Of a stretch of 64,000 bases of DNA, positions 17,509 to 26,391 are shown in pieces. A program made the translations under genes and the position numbers. How positions within the stretch are numbered: the stretch's first letter is position 1; each line of letters starts with the position of its first letter. Source of the stretch: Amycolatopsis sp. GM8 (GTDB taxonomy: Bacteria > Actinomycetota > Actinomycetes > Mycobacteriales > Pseudonocardiaceae); contig NZ_JAJKFK010000012.1 of the NCBI RefSeq assembly GCF_021653975.1, forward strand, positions 1-64,000, written 5' to 3'. Below the pieces are notes generated by a model. That model was not told the origin of the DNA. It did no database searches and was given only the letters and a program-made list of their open reading frames with translations.

Positions 17509-18381
17509 ATGTACACAAAGGACGATCCACGTGCCGCGCTGGGCGGATCGGAAGTCGCCTCCGACATCGCCGCGCCGGAGTATCACGACTTCTCCGGGCA
17601 GGGCCGTGGCACCTGGATCACGCGGGCACAGAACGTCGTGCTGGCCTACACCCGGCCGGGCACCGGCGAATCGCTCGGCAAGGGCGACTTCCACTTCGAG
17701 CAGGTGCTGATCCTCGTGAACGACTCGTCGGCCGCGGAAGTTGTCGCGGGCGCCGAGCAGGTTTCGTTGCAGGGCCAGGGGATCATCGTGATTCCGCCCG
17801 GTGTCAGCGAAGTCGTGTCCACTGGGGACGGTGATCTGGTCCGGCTGATCCAGCACGACGAACCGGGCTGGGCTTCCCGGGCGAGCAACGCTTCTTCTTA
17901 CGAGACACCGCATCCGCGCGTGACAGCGCTTTCACCGGGGCCCGCTCCGGTTGGTGGTGACCGGCTGCGCGTGTACCCGCTGGCCGGCATTCCGCGGGAT
18001 CCCCAGCGGTTCGGGCGCATCTTCCGCACCCGCGCGTTCATGGTGAACTTCCTGCCGCTCAGCGAAGGTCCGCGCGATCCGGCGAAACTGTCGCCGCATC
18101 ACCATGACGACTTCGAGCAGATCTCGCTCGCGGCCGAAGGCGAGTACGTGCACCACATCCGCACCCCGTGGACGACCGACTCGCGCACCTGGCGCGAGGA
18201 CGATCACGAGCGTGTCGGCAGCCCGTCGGTCACGATCATCCCGCCGCCCACCGTGCACACCTCGGCCGCCGCGGCCGCCGGGCGCAACCAGCTGATCGAT
18301 ATCTTTTCCCCGCCCCGCAAGGACTTCGCCGCGCAGCCGGGGTGGGTCCTCAACGCCGAGGAGTATCCGCAGGATGTTTGA
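17509..18381 (+). CDS. Bicupin protein, probable catabolic enzyme
   Basis: 290 residues; ATG at 17509 follows GAGAGGAG. Two cupin-like halves are visible (about 45-130 and 170-270). The second has SPHHHDDFEQISLAAEGEYVHH-type metal ligands, with further candidates at the C-terminal PPPTVHT. The first half keeps the fold (IIVIPPGVSEV) but lacks an obvious His triad. Such proteins act as isomerases, dioxygenases or sugar-acid enzymes; which one cannot be said. It overlaps the aldolase start by 8 bases, so the two are probably translationally coupled. Confidence 0.7.
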   Translation: MYTKDDPRAALGGSEVASDIAAPEYHDFSGQGRGTWITRAQNVVLAYTRPGTGESLGKGDFHFEQVLILVNDSSAAEVVAGAEQVSLQGQGIIVIPPGVSEVVSTGDGDLVRLIQHDEPGWASRASNASSYETPHPRVTALSPGPAPVGGDRLRVYPLAGIPRDPQRFGRIFRTRAFMVNFLPLSEGPRDPAKLSPHHHDDFEQISLAAEGEYVHHIRTPWTTDSRTWREDDHERVGSPSVTIIPPPTVHTSAAAAAGRNQLIDIFSPPRKDFAAQPGWVLNAEEYPQDV

Positions 18382-19108
18382 CAACGCGGAGGTGCCGGTC
18401 GGCACCTGGCTGAAGATCGCCGGGCCGGAACCGGTGGAGATCATGGCGTACGCCGGTTTCGACTTCGTGATCGTCGATCTCGAGCACGCGCCGCTGACGC
18501 TGGAAACGGCGTACCGGCTCATCAACAGCGCGGCCGCGCTCGGCATGACGCCGCTCGTGCGGGTGCCGGACCACAGCCCGTCGACGATCCAGAAAATCCT
18601 GGACGCCGGTGCGCGGGGCGTGCTGGTGCCGCATGTGGACACTGTCGAGCAGGCGCGGGCGGTGGGCCGCGCGACACGGTTCCCGCCCGAGGGTGACCGC
18701 GGCGCGGGCGGTACGAGCCGGGCCGGCCGCTGGGGCTTGCGGCCGAACGCCGAGTACGTCGGCGAGCACGTGTTGTGCATTCCGCAGCTGGAAAGCGAAA
18801 AGGCGATCGCGGCGGCGCCGGAGATCCTGGCATTGCCGACGGTGGACGCGGTGTTCGTCGGGGCTGCCGACCTGTCGATGTCCATGGGCACCACGCCCGC
18901 GGACCCGGCCGTGCGGGAAATGATCGCGCAGACACTGCGGCACGCGTCGGCCGCCGGCAAACCGTGCGGGCTGGCGTTCGCGGCCGCCGCTCCGGCCGTC
19001 GAGGCGATCGGGCAGGGGTGCGGGTTCGCCGTCGTCTCCAACGACGCCTCGATGCTCGCGACCGCCGCCCGGTCGCTGGTCAGCCAGGTGCGAGGCGGGA
19101 CCGCATGA
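18374..19108 (+). CDS. HpcH/HpaI-family class II aldolase
   Basis: 244 residues. Family signatures are present: GTWLKIAGPEPVEIMA near 9, VDLEHAPLT near 36, the metal-site Glu in IPQLES near 138, and the Asp of GAADLSMSMG near 162. The family uses Mg/Mn to cleave 4-hydroxy-2-oxo acids (for example to pyruvate plus an aldehyde). As the last gene of the operon it fits a final carbon-carbon cleavage step. Start ATG 18374 overlaps the upstream stop. Its 3' end overlaps the convergent DUF4185 gene by 29 bases. Confidence 0.85.
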   Translation: MFDNAEVPVGTWLKIAGPEPVEIMAYAGFDFVIVDLEHAPLTLETAYRLINSAAALGMTPLVRVPDHSPSTIQKILDAGARGVLVPHVDTVEQARAVGRATRFPPEGDRGAGGTSRAGRWGLRPNAEYVGEHVLCIPQLESEKAIAAAPEILALPTVDAVFVGAADLSMSMGTTPADPAVREMIAQTLRHASAAGKPCGLAFAAAAPAVEAIGQGCGFAVVSNDASMLATAARSLVSQVRGGTA

Positions 19109-20069
19109 GGAACACGTTGTACGGGCCCCATTGGGACATCAGGTAGTAGATGTCCGGGCCGTCGAGGGCCCACGGGTGGAGGTAGCCGCCGTACAGGCCG
19201 GGGTAGTGCGCGCCGGGGACGACGACCTCGCCCGGTGACCACGGTCCTTCGAGGCGGTCGGCGGTGTGCAGCAGGATCGCGCCGCCCGGGTCGTCGAGGT
19301 GCATGGCGAGCCACTGTCCCAAGTGGACACTATAGGCGACGGACAGTTCGCCGACCGGGCCCGGCAGCACCGGCGCGGCGGCGAACTCGTCGCCGCTCCA
19401 GCCGGTTCCGGTGAAATACTCGTACGCGCCGGCGTTCATGATCTCGGGTGTTCGCGTGCGAGCGAGATACGCGTCGCCGTGGCGGCCGTTGGTCGTGCCG
19501 AAGAGGTACACGTGGTCGCCGTCGCGGGCGAACGCGCCCATCTGGAAGGGATCGTCACGCTCGGCGCGGTTGATCCAACGGGAGCCGTGCGGCTTCTCCC
19601 AGGTCACACCACCGTCCACAGAGGACGCAAGCCCGCCGTAGTTGGTGTGCCACTGACCGGGCTGCCCCCACTGGCGGACGGACATGTACTGCACGTACTG
19701 CACCCCGTCGATCGCGATACCCGTGTTGGGGATGACGGTGACCTCGTCGCGCCGCTTGTCGCGCGGGATCACCTGCGCCGCGGTCCCGTCGCGCCGGGGG
19801 ATGAACCCGTCGAGCGTGAGCCCTTGCGAAAGGTCGCGGGTGCGGGAGAACGCGAGGACGTTGGAGCGCCAGTCCGCCTCGTTCGGCCCGCCGCCGTGGG
19901 CCGCGCGCCCCTCGCCGAACGTGTCCCCGAAGAGCACGAACACGCGCCCGTCCCCGCCGTCCCACAGGATTCCGAGATCGGTCCCATGCACCGCGAACCG
20001 CCGGTCGGTGGCGTTCATCGCCCCAGGCCCGGTGATCTGCGCGATCTGCTCAGTGTGTTCGACCTTCAT
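19080..20069 (-). CDS. DUF4185 domain protein, beta-propeller-like
   Basis: 329 residues from ATG at 20069. A TAGCCT box 7 nt upstream suggests a leaderless start; an in-frame GTG at 20111 overlaps the upstream regulator stop as GTGA and is the alternative. The sequence has propeller-like strands and sialidase-like phrases (VFVLFGDTFGEG, SSVDGGVTWEKP, RLEGPWSPG, YYLMSQWGPYNVF). No signal peptide is seen. DUF4185 proteins have no fixed function; glycan or surface binding is one idea. It sits directly after the two-component genes on the same strand. Confidence 0.75.
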   Translation of the reverse strand: MKVEHTEQIAQITGPGAMNATDRRFAVHGTDLGILWDGGDGRVFVLFGDTFGEGRAAHGGGPNEADWRSNVLAFSRTRDLSQGLTLDGFIPRRDGTAAQVIPRDKRRDEVTVIPNTGIAIDGVQYVQYMSVRQWGQPGQWHTNYGGLASSVDGGVTWEKPHGSRWINRAERDDPFQMGAFARDGDHVYLFGTTNGRHGDAYLARTRTPEIMNAGAYEYFTGTGWSGDEFAAAPVLPGPVGELSVAYSVHLGQWLAMHLDDPGGAILLHTADRLEGPWSPGEVVVPGAHYPGLYGGYLHPWALDGPDIYYLMSQWGPYNVFLMRSRLAPG

Positions 20070-20107
20070 ACGGACCAGGCTAGGTGCGGCCCGCTCCTCG
20101 CGCCCGA

Positions 20108-20764
20108 TCACCCGCGCCAGCTGTACTCGTGCTCCGGCCTTCCGGTCGCGCCGTAGCGCAGCCGCATCTCGACCGTGCCGGCTTCGGCCAGTGCGGTCAG
20201 GTAGCGCTGCGCTGTGGCGCGCGCGACGCCGAGTTCCGACGCGATCTCCGCCGCCGACAACGGGGTCGCGGCGCGCTGCAGCTGGTCGGACACCAGGCGG
20301 GCCGTCGCGCTCGACTGTCCTTTCGGGGCGGCGGCGCGGTCCTGTTCGTGGAGCACGCGGAACGCGCGGTCGACGTCCGCCTGGGTGAGGTTGGCGTCCT
20401 CGCCCACCAGCCGCCGGTACCGGGCGTAGCCGGTCAGGCGCTCGGCGAGCTGGCGCGTGGTGAACGGTTTGATCAGGTAGTTCAACGCGCCGCCGCGGAG
20501 CGCCGCGCGGACCGAGCGGGTGTCGGTCGCCGCGGACAGGATGATCGCGTCGGTCCGCAACTCCGCCAGCAGGCTCAACCCCGACTCGTCGGGCAGGTAC
20601 ACGTCGAGCAGCACCAGGTCCGGCGACAGCTCCCGCACCCGCGCGCGAGCCTCCGCCGCAGTGTGCGCCGTGCCGACCACCGCGAACCCCGGCACCTCGT
20701 CGACGAAACCCGCGTGCACTCCCGCCACCCGGAAGTCATCGTCCACGATGAGCGTGCGAATCAT
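20108..20764 (-). CDS. Response regulator, CitB/DcuR type
   Basis: 218 residues. Receiver domain at 1-120 with acidic DDD at 8-10, phospho-acceptor Asp in LLLDVYLPDE near 54, and Lys in LIKPFT near 101. The C-terminal helix-turn-helix (about 165-205: SAAEIASELGVARATAQRYL) is of the DcuR/CitB type. The start overlaps the histidine-kinase stop by 4 bases. Likely target: the ABC importer divergent from the kinase gene. Confidence 0.9.
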   Translation of the reverse strand: MIRTLIVDDDFRVAGVHAGFVDEVPGFAVVGTAHTAAEARARVRELSPDLVLLDVYLPDESGLSLLAELRTDAIILSAATDTRSVRAALRGGALNYLIKPFTTRQLAERLTGYARYRRLVGEDANLTQADVDRAFRVLHEQDRAAAPKGQSSATARLVSDQLQRAATPLSAAEIASELGVARATAQRYLTALAEAGTVEMRLRYGATGRPEHEYSWRG

Positions 20765-22353
20765 GCGTCCTCCAGCACATCAGGCAGTGCCGCCACGAAC
20801 AGCGCACCCCGATCCTCCCCACCGGCATCCGCGAGCCACACATCGCCCCCGCGCGCACGGGCCGCCTGCCGCGCCAGCGCGAGACCCAGCCCGTGCCCCG
20901 GCGCGATCTTCGTCGACACCCCCTCGTCGAACAACGTTTCCCGCACCTCGGAAGCCACTCCCGCACCACTGTCCACAACGGATACGTGCAGGGTGGAACC
21001 GTTTCGCAGCAACGCGATTTCCACCGTGGAACGCGTGCCCATCCGGGCCGCGTGCACGGCGTTGTCCAGCAGGTTGCCGACCACCGTGTTCACCGCGATC
21101 GGGTCGGTCACGCTCGCCGGCACCCACGAGTCGTCGGCCAGCCCCAGGGTCACCCCCTTCTCCTTGGCCTGCTCGATCTTCGCGGACACCAGCGCCCGCA
21201 GGTAGGGATCGGTCACCGTGTCCCCGAGCCCGTCCGGGCTGACCGAGGTGTCCGTCAGCGCCTGCAGGTACTCGACGGCTTCTCCGTTGTGCCCCAGCTG
21301 AAGTAGTCCGGAGAGTGTGTGCAGCCGGTTGCTGAACTCGTGCCGCTGCGCACGCAGACCGTCCGAAAGGGACCGTACGGCGGACAGCTCCCGCGTCAGC
21401 GCGTCGAGATCCGTGCGGTCGCGGAAGGTCAGCACGCTGCCGAGGTCCCGATCATCACGGTGGACGGTCCGCGAGTTGACCACCAGCACCCGGTTTCCGG
21501 CCACCGCGAGGAGATTGTCCACGGGCTGCCTTTCCGCCACCGCTTTGCCGAGGCGCGGGGAAAGGTCCAGATCGGACACCGGAGCGCCCACCGGCAGCGG
21601 TTTCCCCAGCAGCCGCTCGGCTTCCGCGTTACGCACCGACACCCGGCCCGCCGCGTCCACCGCAAGCATGCCCTCGCCGATCCCGTGCAGCACGGCTTCC
21701 CGCTCGTACAACAGTTCCGTCAGCTCATGCGGTTCGAGACCGTGCGTCAACCGGTTCAGGCGCCAGCTCAGCAGCGCCGACGCGGCCACGCCGAGTGCCA
21801 GCGCGCCGGCCGCGAACAACGCGCTGGTCAGGGTCAGCCGGACCAGATCCCCTGTCGCGTCACCGATTTCGTACCCAACGCTGACCTCGCCGACCACCCG
21901 GCCGTCAACCGCGAAGATCGGTGTCTTGCTGCGCACCGAAACTCCGAGCGTGCCCTGCTGCACGGCACTGACGACGTCGTTGCCCGCCAGCGCTTCCGAC
22001 GCATCCGTGCTGACCCGCTTGCCGATCTGGGTCACGTCGGGATGCGCCAGCCGGATGCTGTTGTCGTCGGTGATCACCACGAACAGCGCGCCCGTGCGAC
22101 GGGTGACCGCCTGCACGAGCTCCTCGAGTTCGCCGCCCTGCTGCCTGGCGGTGGCGTTCGCGACCACCGCGGGATCGACCGCCACCGTGTGCGCGATCCC
22201 GAGGGCACGCTCGCCGTACTGATCGCGCAACGTGCCCCACAGCAACCAGCTCACCAGAGCGAGGCCCACGGCCAGCAGCAGCACGACGAGCCCGATCTGC
22301 AGGATCAGGATCTGCCGCGAGAACCGCATGCGCCCGAAGACACCTTTGTCCAT
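20761..22353 (-). CDS. Sensor histidine kinase, CitA/DcuS type
   Basis: 530 residues. A first membrane segment (about 12-35), an extracytoplasmic PDC/Cache-like sensor (about 40-175) and a second membrane segment (about 178-200) are followed by a PAS domain (about 215-310), the DcuS-type phospho-acceptor helix (RAQRHEFSNRLHTLSG, His near 339) and the HATPase domain (NLLDNAVHAA near 435; GHGLGLALARQAA near 495). The family senses external di- or tricarboxylates. It is divergent from the NitT/TauT-type importer, 160 nt away, which it probably controls. Confidence 0.9.
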   Translation of the reverse strand: MDKGVFGRMRFSRQILILQIGLVVLLLAVGLALVSWLLWGTLRDQYGERALGIAHTVAVDPAVVANATARQQGGELEELVQAVTRRTGALFVVITDDNSIRLAHPDVTQIGKRVSTDASEALAGNDVVSAVQQGTLGVSVRSKTPIFAVDGRVVGEVSVGYEIGDATGDLVRLTLTSALFAAGALALGVAASALLSWRLNRLTHGLEPHELTELLYEREAVLHGIGEGMLAVDAAGRVSVRNAEAERLLGKPLPVGAPVSDLDLSPRLGKAVAERQPVDNLLAVAGNRVLVVNSRTVHRDDRDLGSVLTFRDRTDLDALTRELSAVRSLSDGLRAQRHEFSNRLHTLSGLLQLGHNGEAVEYLQALTDTSVSPDGLGDTVTDPYLRALVSAKIEQAKEKGVTLGLADDSWVPASVTDPIAVNTVVGNLLDNAVHAARMGTRSTVEIALLRNGSTLHVSVVDSGAGVASEVRETLFDEGVSTKIAPGHGLGLALARQAARARGGDVWLADAGGEDRGALFVAALPDVLEDA

Positions 22354-22514
22354 GCGGCGACACAGTACCCGCTGGTCAAGACCATGCGGAAAATGAGCAA
22401 AACGCTAAGAACGCGCAGTGGGCACGCAGAACGCGGACAAGCTTCACCGGCCGAGGCCGGGGTTCTTAACGTGCGTTTCACGGTTCCCCCACCGAGTGAC
22501 GAAGGAGTCACCCG

Positions 22515-23318
22515 ATGTCCTCACCACTGATCGAACTGATCGGTGCCACCAAACGGTTCCCGAGCGGGAGCGGCTCGGTGCACACCGCGGTTCGCGATCT
22601 CGACCTCACCGTCGACCCGGGCGAGTTCGTCGCCGTCGTCGGGCCGACCGGGTGCGGCAAGTCGACCACCCTGTCGCTCGTCTCCGGGCTGCAACCGGCC
22701 TCGGCCGGACAGGTTCGGGTCAACGGCGAGCCCGTGACGTCCATTCCGGACGGTGTCGGCTACATGTTCCAGAACGACGCGGTGATGCCGTGGCGTTCGG
22801 TCCTGGACAACGTCGCGTCGGGCCCGCGGTTCCGCGGCGTGCCCAAGGCAAAGGCGCGCGAACAGGCCGCCGATTGGGTCGGCCGCGTCGGCCTCTCCGG
22901 GTTCGAAAAGTATTACCCGCACCAGCTTTCCGGCGGTATGCGCAAGCGGGTCGCGCTCGCCCAGACGCTGGTCACCGAGCCCCGCATCATGCTGATGGAC
23001 GAGCCGTTCTCGGCACTCGACGTGCAGACCCGCGCACTGATGCAGGACGAGCTGCTCCGCCTGTGGTCGGGCAGCGGGGCGGCGGTCGTGTTCGTGACGC
23101 ACGACCTCGAAGAGGCCATCGCGCTGGCCGACAAGGTCGTCGTGCTGACCAGCAGCCCGGCCACCGTCAAGGACGTGTTCACCATCGACCTGCCTCGCCC
23201 GCGACAGGTCGAGGAACTGCGCCTCACCGAGGGCTTCCTGCGGATCTACCGCGAGGTCTGGGAGTCGCTGCGCGGCGAGGTCGACAAAGCCCGGGGAGGA
23301 GTCCGCGATGTCGCTTGA
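22515..23318 (+). CDS. ABC importer ATPase, NitT/TauT/SsuB type
   Basis: 267 residues from ATG at 22515, preceded by GAAGGAG. Walker A GPTGCGKST near 44, signature LSGGMRKRVALAQ near 139, Walker B IMLMDEPFSALD near 160, H-loop FVTHDLEEA near 197. First gene of a three-gene operon (ATPase, permease, binding protein). The binding protein is NMT1/TauA-like, so substrates such as sulfonates, thiamine precursors or aromatic acids are possible. Confidence 0.92.
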   Translation: MSSPLIELIGATKRFPSGSGSVHTAVRDLDLTVDPGEFVAVVGPTGCGKSTTLSLVSGLQPASAGQVRVNGEPVTSIPDGVGYMFQNDAVMPWRSVLDNVASGPRFRGVPKAKAREQAADWVGRVGLSGFEKYYPHQLSGGMRKRVALAQTLVTEPRIMLMDEPFSALDVQTRALMQDELLRLWSGSGAAVVFVTHDLEEAIALADKVVVLTSSPATVKDVFTIDLPRPRQVEELRLTEGFLRIYREVWESLRGEVDKARGGVRDVA

Positions 23319-24183
23319 GACAGCCCTGCCGATACTCGTGCAGCCGGAGACCGAGGAGATGATCCTTGCCCGGCAACGGAAACACGTCCGCCGCCGGAGC
23401 GTGAACACATGGCTGCTGCGGCTGGCGATCGTGGTCGTCTGGCTCGGCAGCTGGGAACTTTCCGCCAGGCTGTGGATCGACCCGTTCTTCTACTCGATGC
23501 CGTCCCGCATCTGGGACCGGCTCGCCGGCTGGTTCACCACCGGCACCGACTTCGGCTCGATCTGGTACCAGCTCTGGGTGACCGTCGAGGAAGCCGTGCT
23601 CGGGTTCGTGCTCGGCGCGCTCGCCGGTGTCGTCCTCGGCGTGATTCTGGGCCGCAGCCAGTACTTCGCGGACGTGCTGGCGCCGTTCATCAAGGCCGCC
23701 AACGCCGTGCCACGGATCGTGCTGGCCTCGCTGTTCGTCATCTGGTTCGGCCTCGGGCTCTCGTCGAAGGTCGCGACCGTGATCGTGCTGGTGTTCTTCG
23801 CGGTGTTCTTCAACGCCTTCACCGGCGCCCGCGAAGTGGACCGCAACCTGATCGACAACGCGCGCATCCTCGGCGCGGGACGGCTACAAGTGTTGCGCTC
23901 CATCGTGTTGCCGAGCGCGACGTCGTGGATTCTGTCCTCTTTGCACACCGCGTTCGGCTTCGCGCTGATCGGCGCGGTGGTCGGTGAGTACGCCGGATCC
24001 AAGGCCGGCATCGGTTTTCTCATCGCGAACGCGCAGGGCACGTTCGACTCGGCCGGCATCTACGCCGCCATGATCATCATCACCGTCGTCGCCCTGGTCG
24101 CGGAATGGGGCATCGGTCATCTGGAGAACCGGCTGCTGCGCTGGCGGCCGTCCGTTTCGAGCACCAGCACTTCTGCTGTCTAG
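23308..24183 (+). CDS. ABC importer permease, NitT/TauT/SsuC type
   Basis: 291 residues, starting inside the last codons of the ATPase gene (11-base overlap; GGAGGAG just upstream). About six membrane segments from residue 35 to 280, with the cytoplasmic EAA-like loop around LIDNARILGAGRLQVLRSIVLPSA (described, near 180-205) that docks the ATPase. BPD_transp_1 family. Confidence 0.9.
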   Translation: MSLETALPILVQPETEEMILARQRKHVRRRSVNTWLLRLAIVVVWLGSWELSARLWIDPFFYSMPSRIWDRLAGWFTTGTDFGSIWYQLWVTVEEAVLGFVLGALAGVVLGVILGRSQYFADVLAPFIKAANAVPRIVLASLFVIWFGLGLSSKVATVIVLVFFAVFFNAFTGAREVDRNLIDNARILGAGRLQVLRSIVLPSATSWILSSLHTAFGFALIGAVVGEYAGSKAGIGFLIANAQGTFDSAGIYAAMIIITVVALVAEWGIGHLENRLLRWRPSVSSTSTSAV

Positions 24184-24199
24184 AAAGGACACCGGATCA

Positions 24200-25243
24200 A
24201 TGAGGATTCGCCGTATCACCGGCGCTGTGGCCGCGCTCGCGCTGGTCGTCGCCGGCACCACCGCCTGCCAGGACTCGCGTGTCGCGCAGACCGGGGCCGG
24301 CGGCAAACCGAAGGTGACGATCATCGTCGGTGGCCTGGAGAAAGTCATCTACCTGCCCGCGATGCTGACCCAGCAGCTGGGCAACTTCACCGCACAGGGC
24401 CTCGACGTCGAGCTCCAGGGTGAGCAGTCCGGCGCCACCGCGGAGACTTCGCTGGTGGCCAAACAGGTCGACGGCGTCGTCGGGTTCTACGACCACACGA
24501 TCGACCTGCAGGCCAAGGACCAGTGCATCCAGAGCGTGGTGCAGATGGCCAACATTCCCGGCGAGGCCGAAATGGTCGGCACCAAGAGCACGATCAACAG
24601 CTCCGCGGACTTCAAGGGCAAGAAGCTGGGCGTGACCTCGCTCGGCTCGTCGACCGACTTCCTGACCAAGGCGCTCGCCGCGAAGGCGGGTGTCGGGGCC
24701 GACCAGTACACGCCGGTGAAAGTCGGTGCCGGGCAGACGTTCATCGCCAGCCTCGACAACGGCGGGATCGACGGCGGGATGACGACCGACCCGACGATCG
24801 CCCAGCTCACCAACACGGGCAAGGCGAAAGTGCTCTACGACATGCGCACGCCGGAGGGCACCAAGTCCGCGCTCGGCGGGCTGTACCCGGCGACGTCGCT
24901 GTACCTGAACTGCGACTTCGTCCAGCAGAACCACGACGTGGTGCAGAAACTCGCCAACGCGTTCGTGGCGACACTGAAGTGGATCAGCCAGCACAGTGCG
25001 GAGGAGATCGCGGCGAAGATGCCGCCCTCCTACAGCGGTGGCGACCAGGCGCTGTACGTGAAATCGATCAAGGACAGCATCGGGATGTTCAACACCGACG
25101 GGAAGATGGACTCCGACGGCGCGAAGAACGTGCTCGAGGTGCTGTCCTCGTTCTCGACGAACGTCAAGCCCCGCAAGGATTCCATCGACCTGTCGAAGAC
25201 CTACACGACGGAGTTCGTGGACGCGGCGGCCAAGCAGGGCTGA
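24200..25243 (+). CDS. ABC importer substrate-binding lipoprotein, NMT1/TauA type
   Basis: 347 residues. A lipoprotein signal with a hydrophobic core and lipobox VVAGTTAC (Cys near 23) anchors it outside the membrane. The mature part is a two-lobe binding protein of the NMT1/SsuA class (VTIIVGGLEKVIYLPAML, then KKLGVTSLGSSTDF and GGMTTDPTIAQL). GAAAGGAC lies upstream. A hairpin terminator follows the stop after about 10 nt, closing the operon. Ligand unknown; the adjacent CitA/DcuS-like kinase makes a carboxylate plausible. Confidence 0.9.
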   Translation: MRIRRITGAVAALALVVAGTTACQDSRVAQTGAGGKPKVTIIVGGLEKVIYLPAMLTQQLGNFTAQGLDVELQGEQSGATAETSLVAKQVDGVVGFYDHTIDLQAKDQCIQSVVQMANIPGEAEMVGTKSTINSSADFKGKKLGVTSLGSSTDFLTKALAAKAGVGADQYTPVKVGAGQTFIASLDNGGIDGGMTTDPTIAQLTNTGKAKVLYDMRTPEGTKSALGGLYPATSLYLNCDFVQQNHDVVQKLANAFVATLKWISQHSAEEIAAKMPPSYSGGDQALYVKSIKDSIGMFNTDGKMDSDGAKNVLEVLSSFSTNVKPRKDSIDLSKTYTTEFVDAAAKQG

Positions 25244-25253
25244 ATCAGGCAGG

Positions 25254-25283
25254 AAGGGGCCGGGCGATGGTGCCCGGGCCCTT
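25254..25283 (+). terminator. Hairpin terminator of the ABC importer operon
   Basis: Arms 25254-25265 and 25272-25283 pair over 12 positions with one G-G mismatch around a 6-nt loop, and are followed by TTTGCCTGTTCTTT. Confidence 0.65.
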
Positions 25284-25422
25284 TGCCTGTTCTTTAACTC
25301 TGCTTGGTTGGTTATTTTGAGCCTAAAGTAGCTGTTGGCCAACGATTTCCGAATCGATAATTACCGGCGGTACACCCCCGATCACGCTCTAGTCCCTGCC
25401 AGTGAACGGATTGGAATCCGCC

Positions 25423-26109
25423 ATGAAATCGACCCTTGCCCGGTGCGCGAGCCTGCTCTCGATCGCCGCCGTCGCCACCACCGCCTTCGCGGGCACGGCG
25501 AGCGCCGCACCCGTGTTCGGCGCCAGCAACTTCTCCGGTGGAAACTGGGGTGGTTACGTAAGTTTCGGCAGTTTCACCAGCGCGACAGCCAGCTGGGTCG
25601 AACCGTCGGTCACCTGCAACTCCGCCAACGACCTGTTCGCCCCGTGGGTCGGCATCGACGGTGACGGCTCGTCGACCGTCGAGCAGACCGGCGTCGCGAC
25701 CGACTGCTCCAGCGGATCGCCGGTGTACCAGGCGTGGTACGAGATGTACCCGGCCGCGCCGGTGTACTACAACGAACCCGTCAGCGCCGGTGACCACATC
25801 ACCGCGACGGTGACCCGCACCGGCACGAGCAGCTACCAGCTCGTGATCAGCGACACCAGCCAGGGCTGGTCCAAGACCACGACGAAGTCGCTGGCCTCGC
25901 AGCACGCGTCGGCCGAGGCGATCATCGAGTCGCCGACCGACTCGTACCCGAACATCAGCGGCGGCGTGGCCTTCACCGGCGTCAAGTTCGACGGCACGAA
26001 CCTCGCCTCGACCTCGCCGTCAGGCCTCGACGCCGACGACCGCGGCACCGGCACGTGGAGCCCCGGCGCGATCTCCAACGGCACCGACTTCACGATGACC
26101 CGCCACTGA
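25423..26109 (+). CDS. Secreted G1-family (glutamic) endopeptidase-like protein
   Basis: 228 residues from ATG at 25423; an upstream GTG at 25402 is in frame but lacks a better ribosome site. Signal peptide ends near AGTASA (about 27). The mature part matches the G1/eqolisin beta-sandwich: NWGGYV near 40, WVGIDG near 75, and the two family catalytic positions appear present as Gln in YQAWYEMYP near 100 and Glu in ASAEAIIESP near 160. Family role: acid endopeptidase secreted for protein digestion. It stands alone and ends at a large inverted repeat array. Confidence 0.8.
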   Translation: MKSTLARCASLLSIAAVATTAFAGTASAAPVFGASNFSGGNWGGYVSFGSFTSATASWVEPSVTCNSANDLFAPWVGIDGDGSSTVEQTGVATDCSSGSPVYQAWYEMYPAAPVYYNEPVSAGDHITATVTRTGTSSYQLVISDTSQGWSKTTTKSLASQHASAEAIIESPTDSYPNISGGVAFTGVKFDGTNLASTSPSGLDADDRGTGTWSPGAISNGTDFTMTRH

Positions 26110-26129
26110 CCCCTGCAGGTCCACTCGCC

Positions 26130-26385
26130 GTGTTCGCCCGCCACGTCGGCGAGTTGGCTCCCCACGTCGGTGAGTTTGCCCGCCACGTCGGCGAGTTTGC
26201 CCGCCATGTCAGTGAGTTGGCTCCGGGCGCGGTGGCTTCGCCAGCACGGGAAGCCACCGCCCCGGGATCGGCCAACACGCCCGCGTACCGCGCCAACACG
26301 CGCGCGCAGCGGGCCAACACACCCGCGCGAATCGCCAACACGCCCGCGCGGCGGGCCAACACACCAGCGCGGCGGGCAAACACGG
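26130..26385. repeat. Two opposed arrays of 21-bp tandem repeats around a hairpin
   Basis: Left arm: four exact-length 21-bp units at 26130-26150, 26151-26171, 26172-26192 and 26193-26213, plus a partial fifth, sharing GAGTTTGCC and CACGTCGG. Right arm: five 21-bp units at 26271, 26292, 26313, 26334 and 26355, plus a partial at 26376, sharing GCCAACAC and related to the left units in inverse orientation. Between them is a strong hairpin (26223-26265). The array fills the gap between two convergent genes. There are no spacers, so it is not CRISPR. Confidence 0.85.
26223..26265. terminator. Central hairpin between convergent genes
   Basis: GCGGTGGCTTC (26229-26239) pairs perfectly with GAAGCCACCGC (26250-26260). 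CCGGG and CCCGG extend the stem outward past one bulged C. It lies between convergent genes and could stop transcription from both sides. Confidence 0.6.
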
Positions 26386-26391
26386 CGTCCG

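Noticed and set aside
22410..22450. AGAACGCG direct repeats as a response-regulator site
   Set aside because: Two short copies only; too little to call an operator.
24197..25342. 381-codon minus frame opposite the binding protein
   Set aside because: The plus strand carries a lipobox and a clear SBP fold, and a terminator follows it.
26130..26385. CRISPR array
   Set aside because: The 21-bp units are contiguous with no unique spacers, and there are no cas genes.
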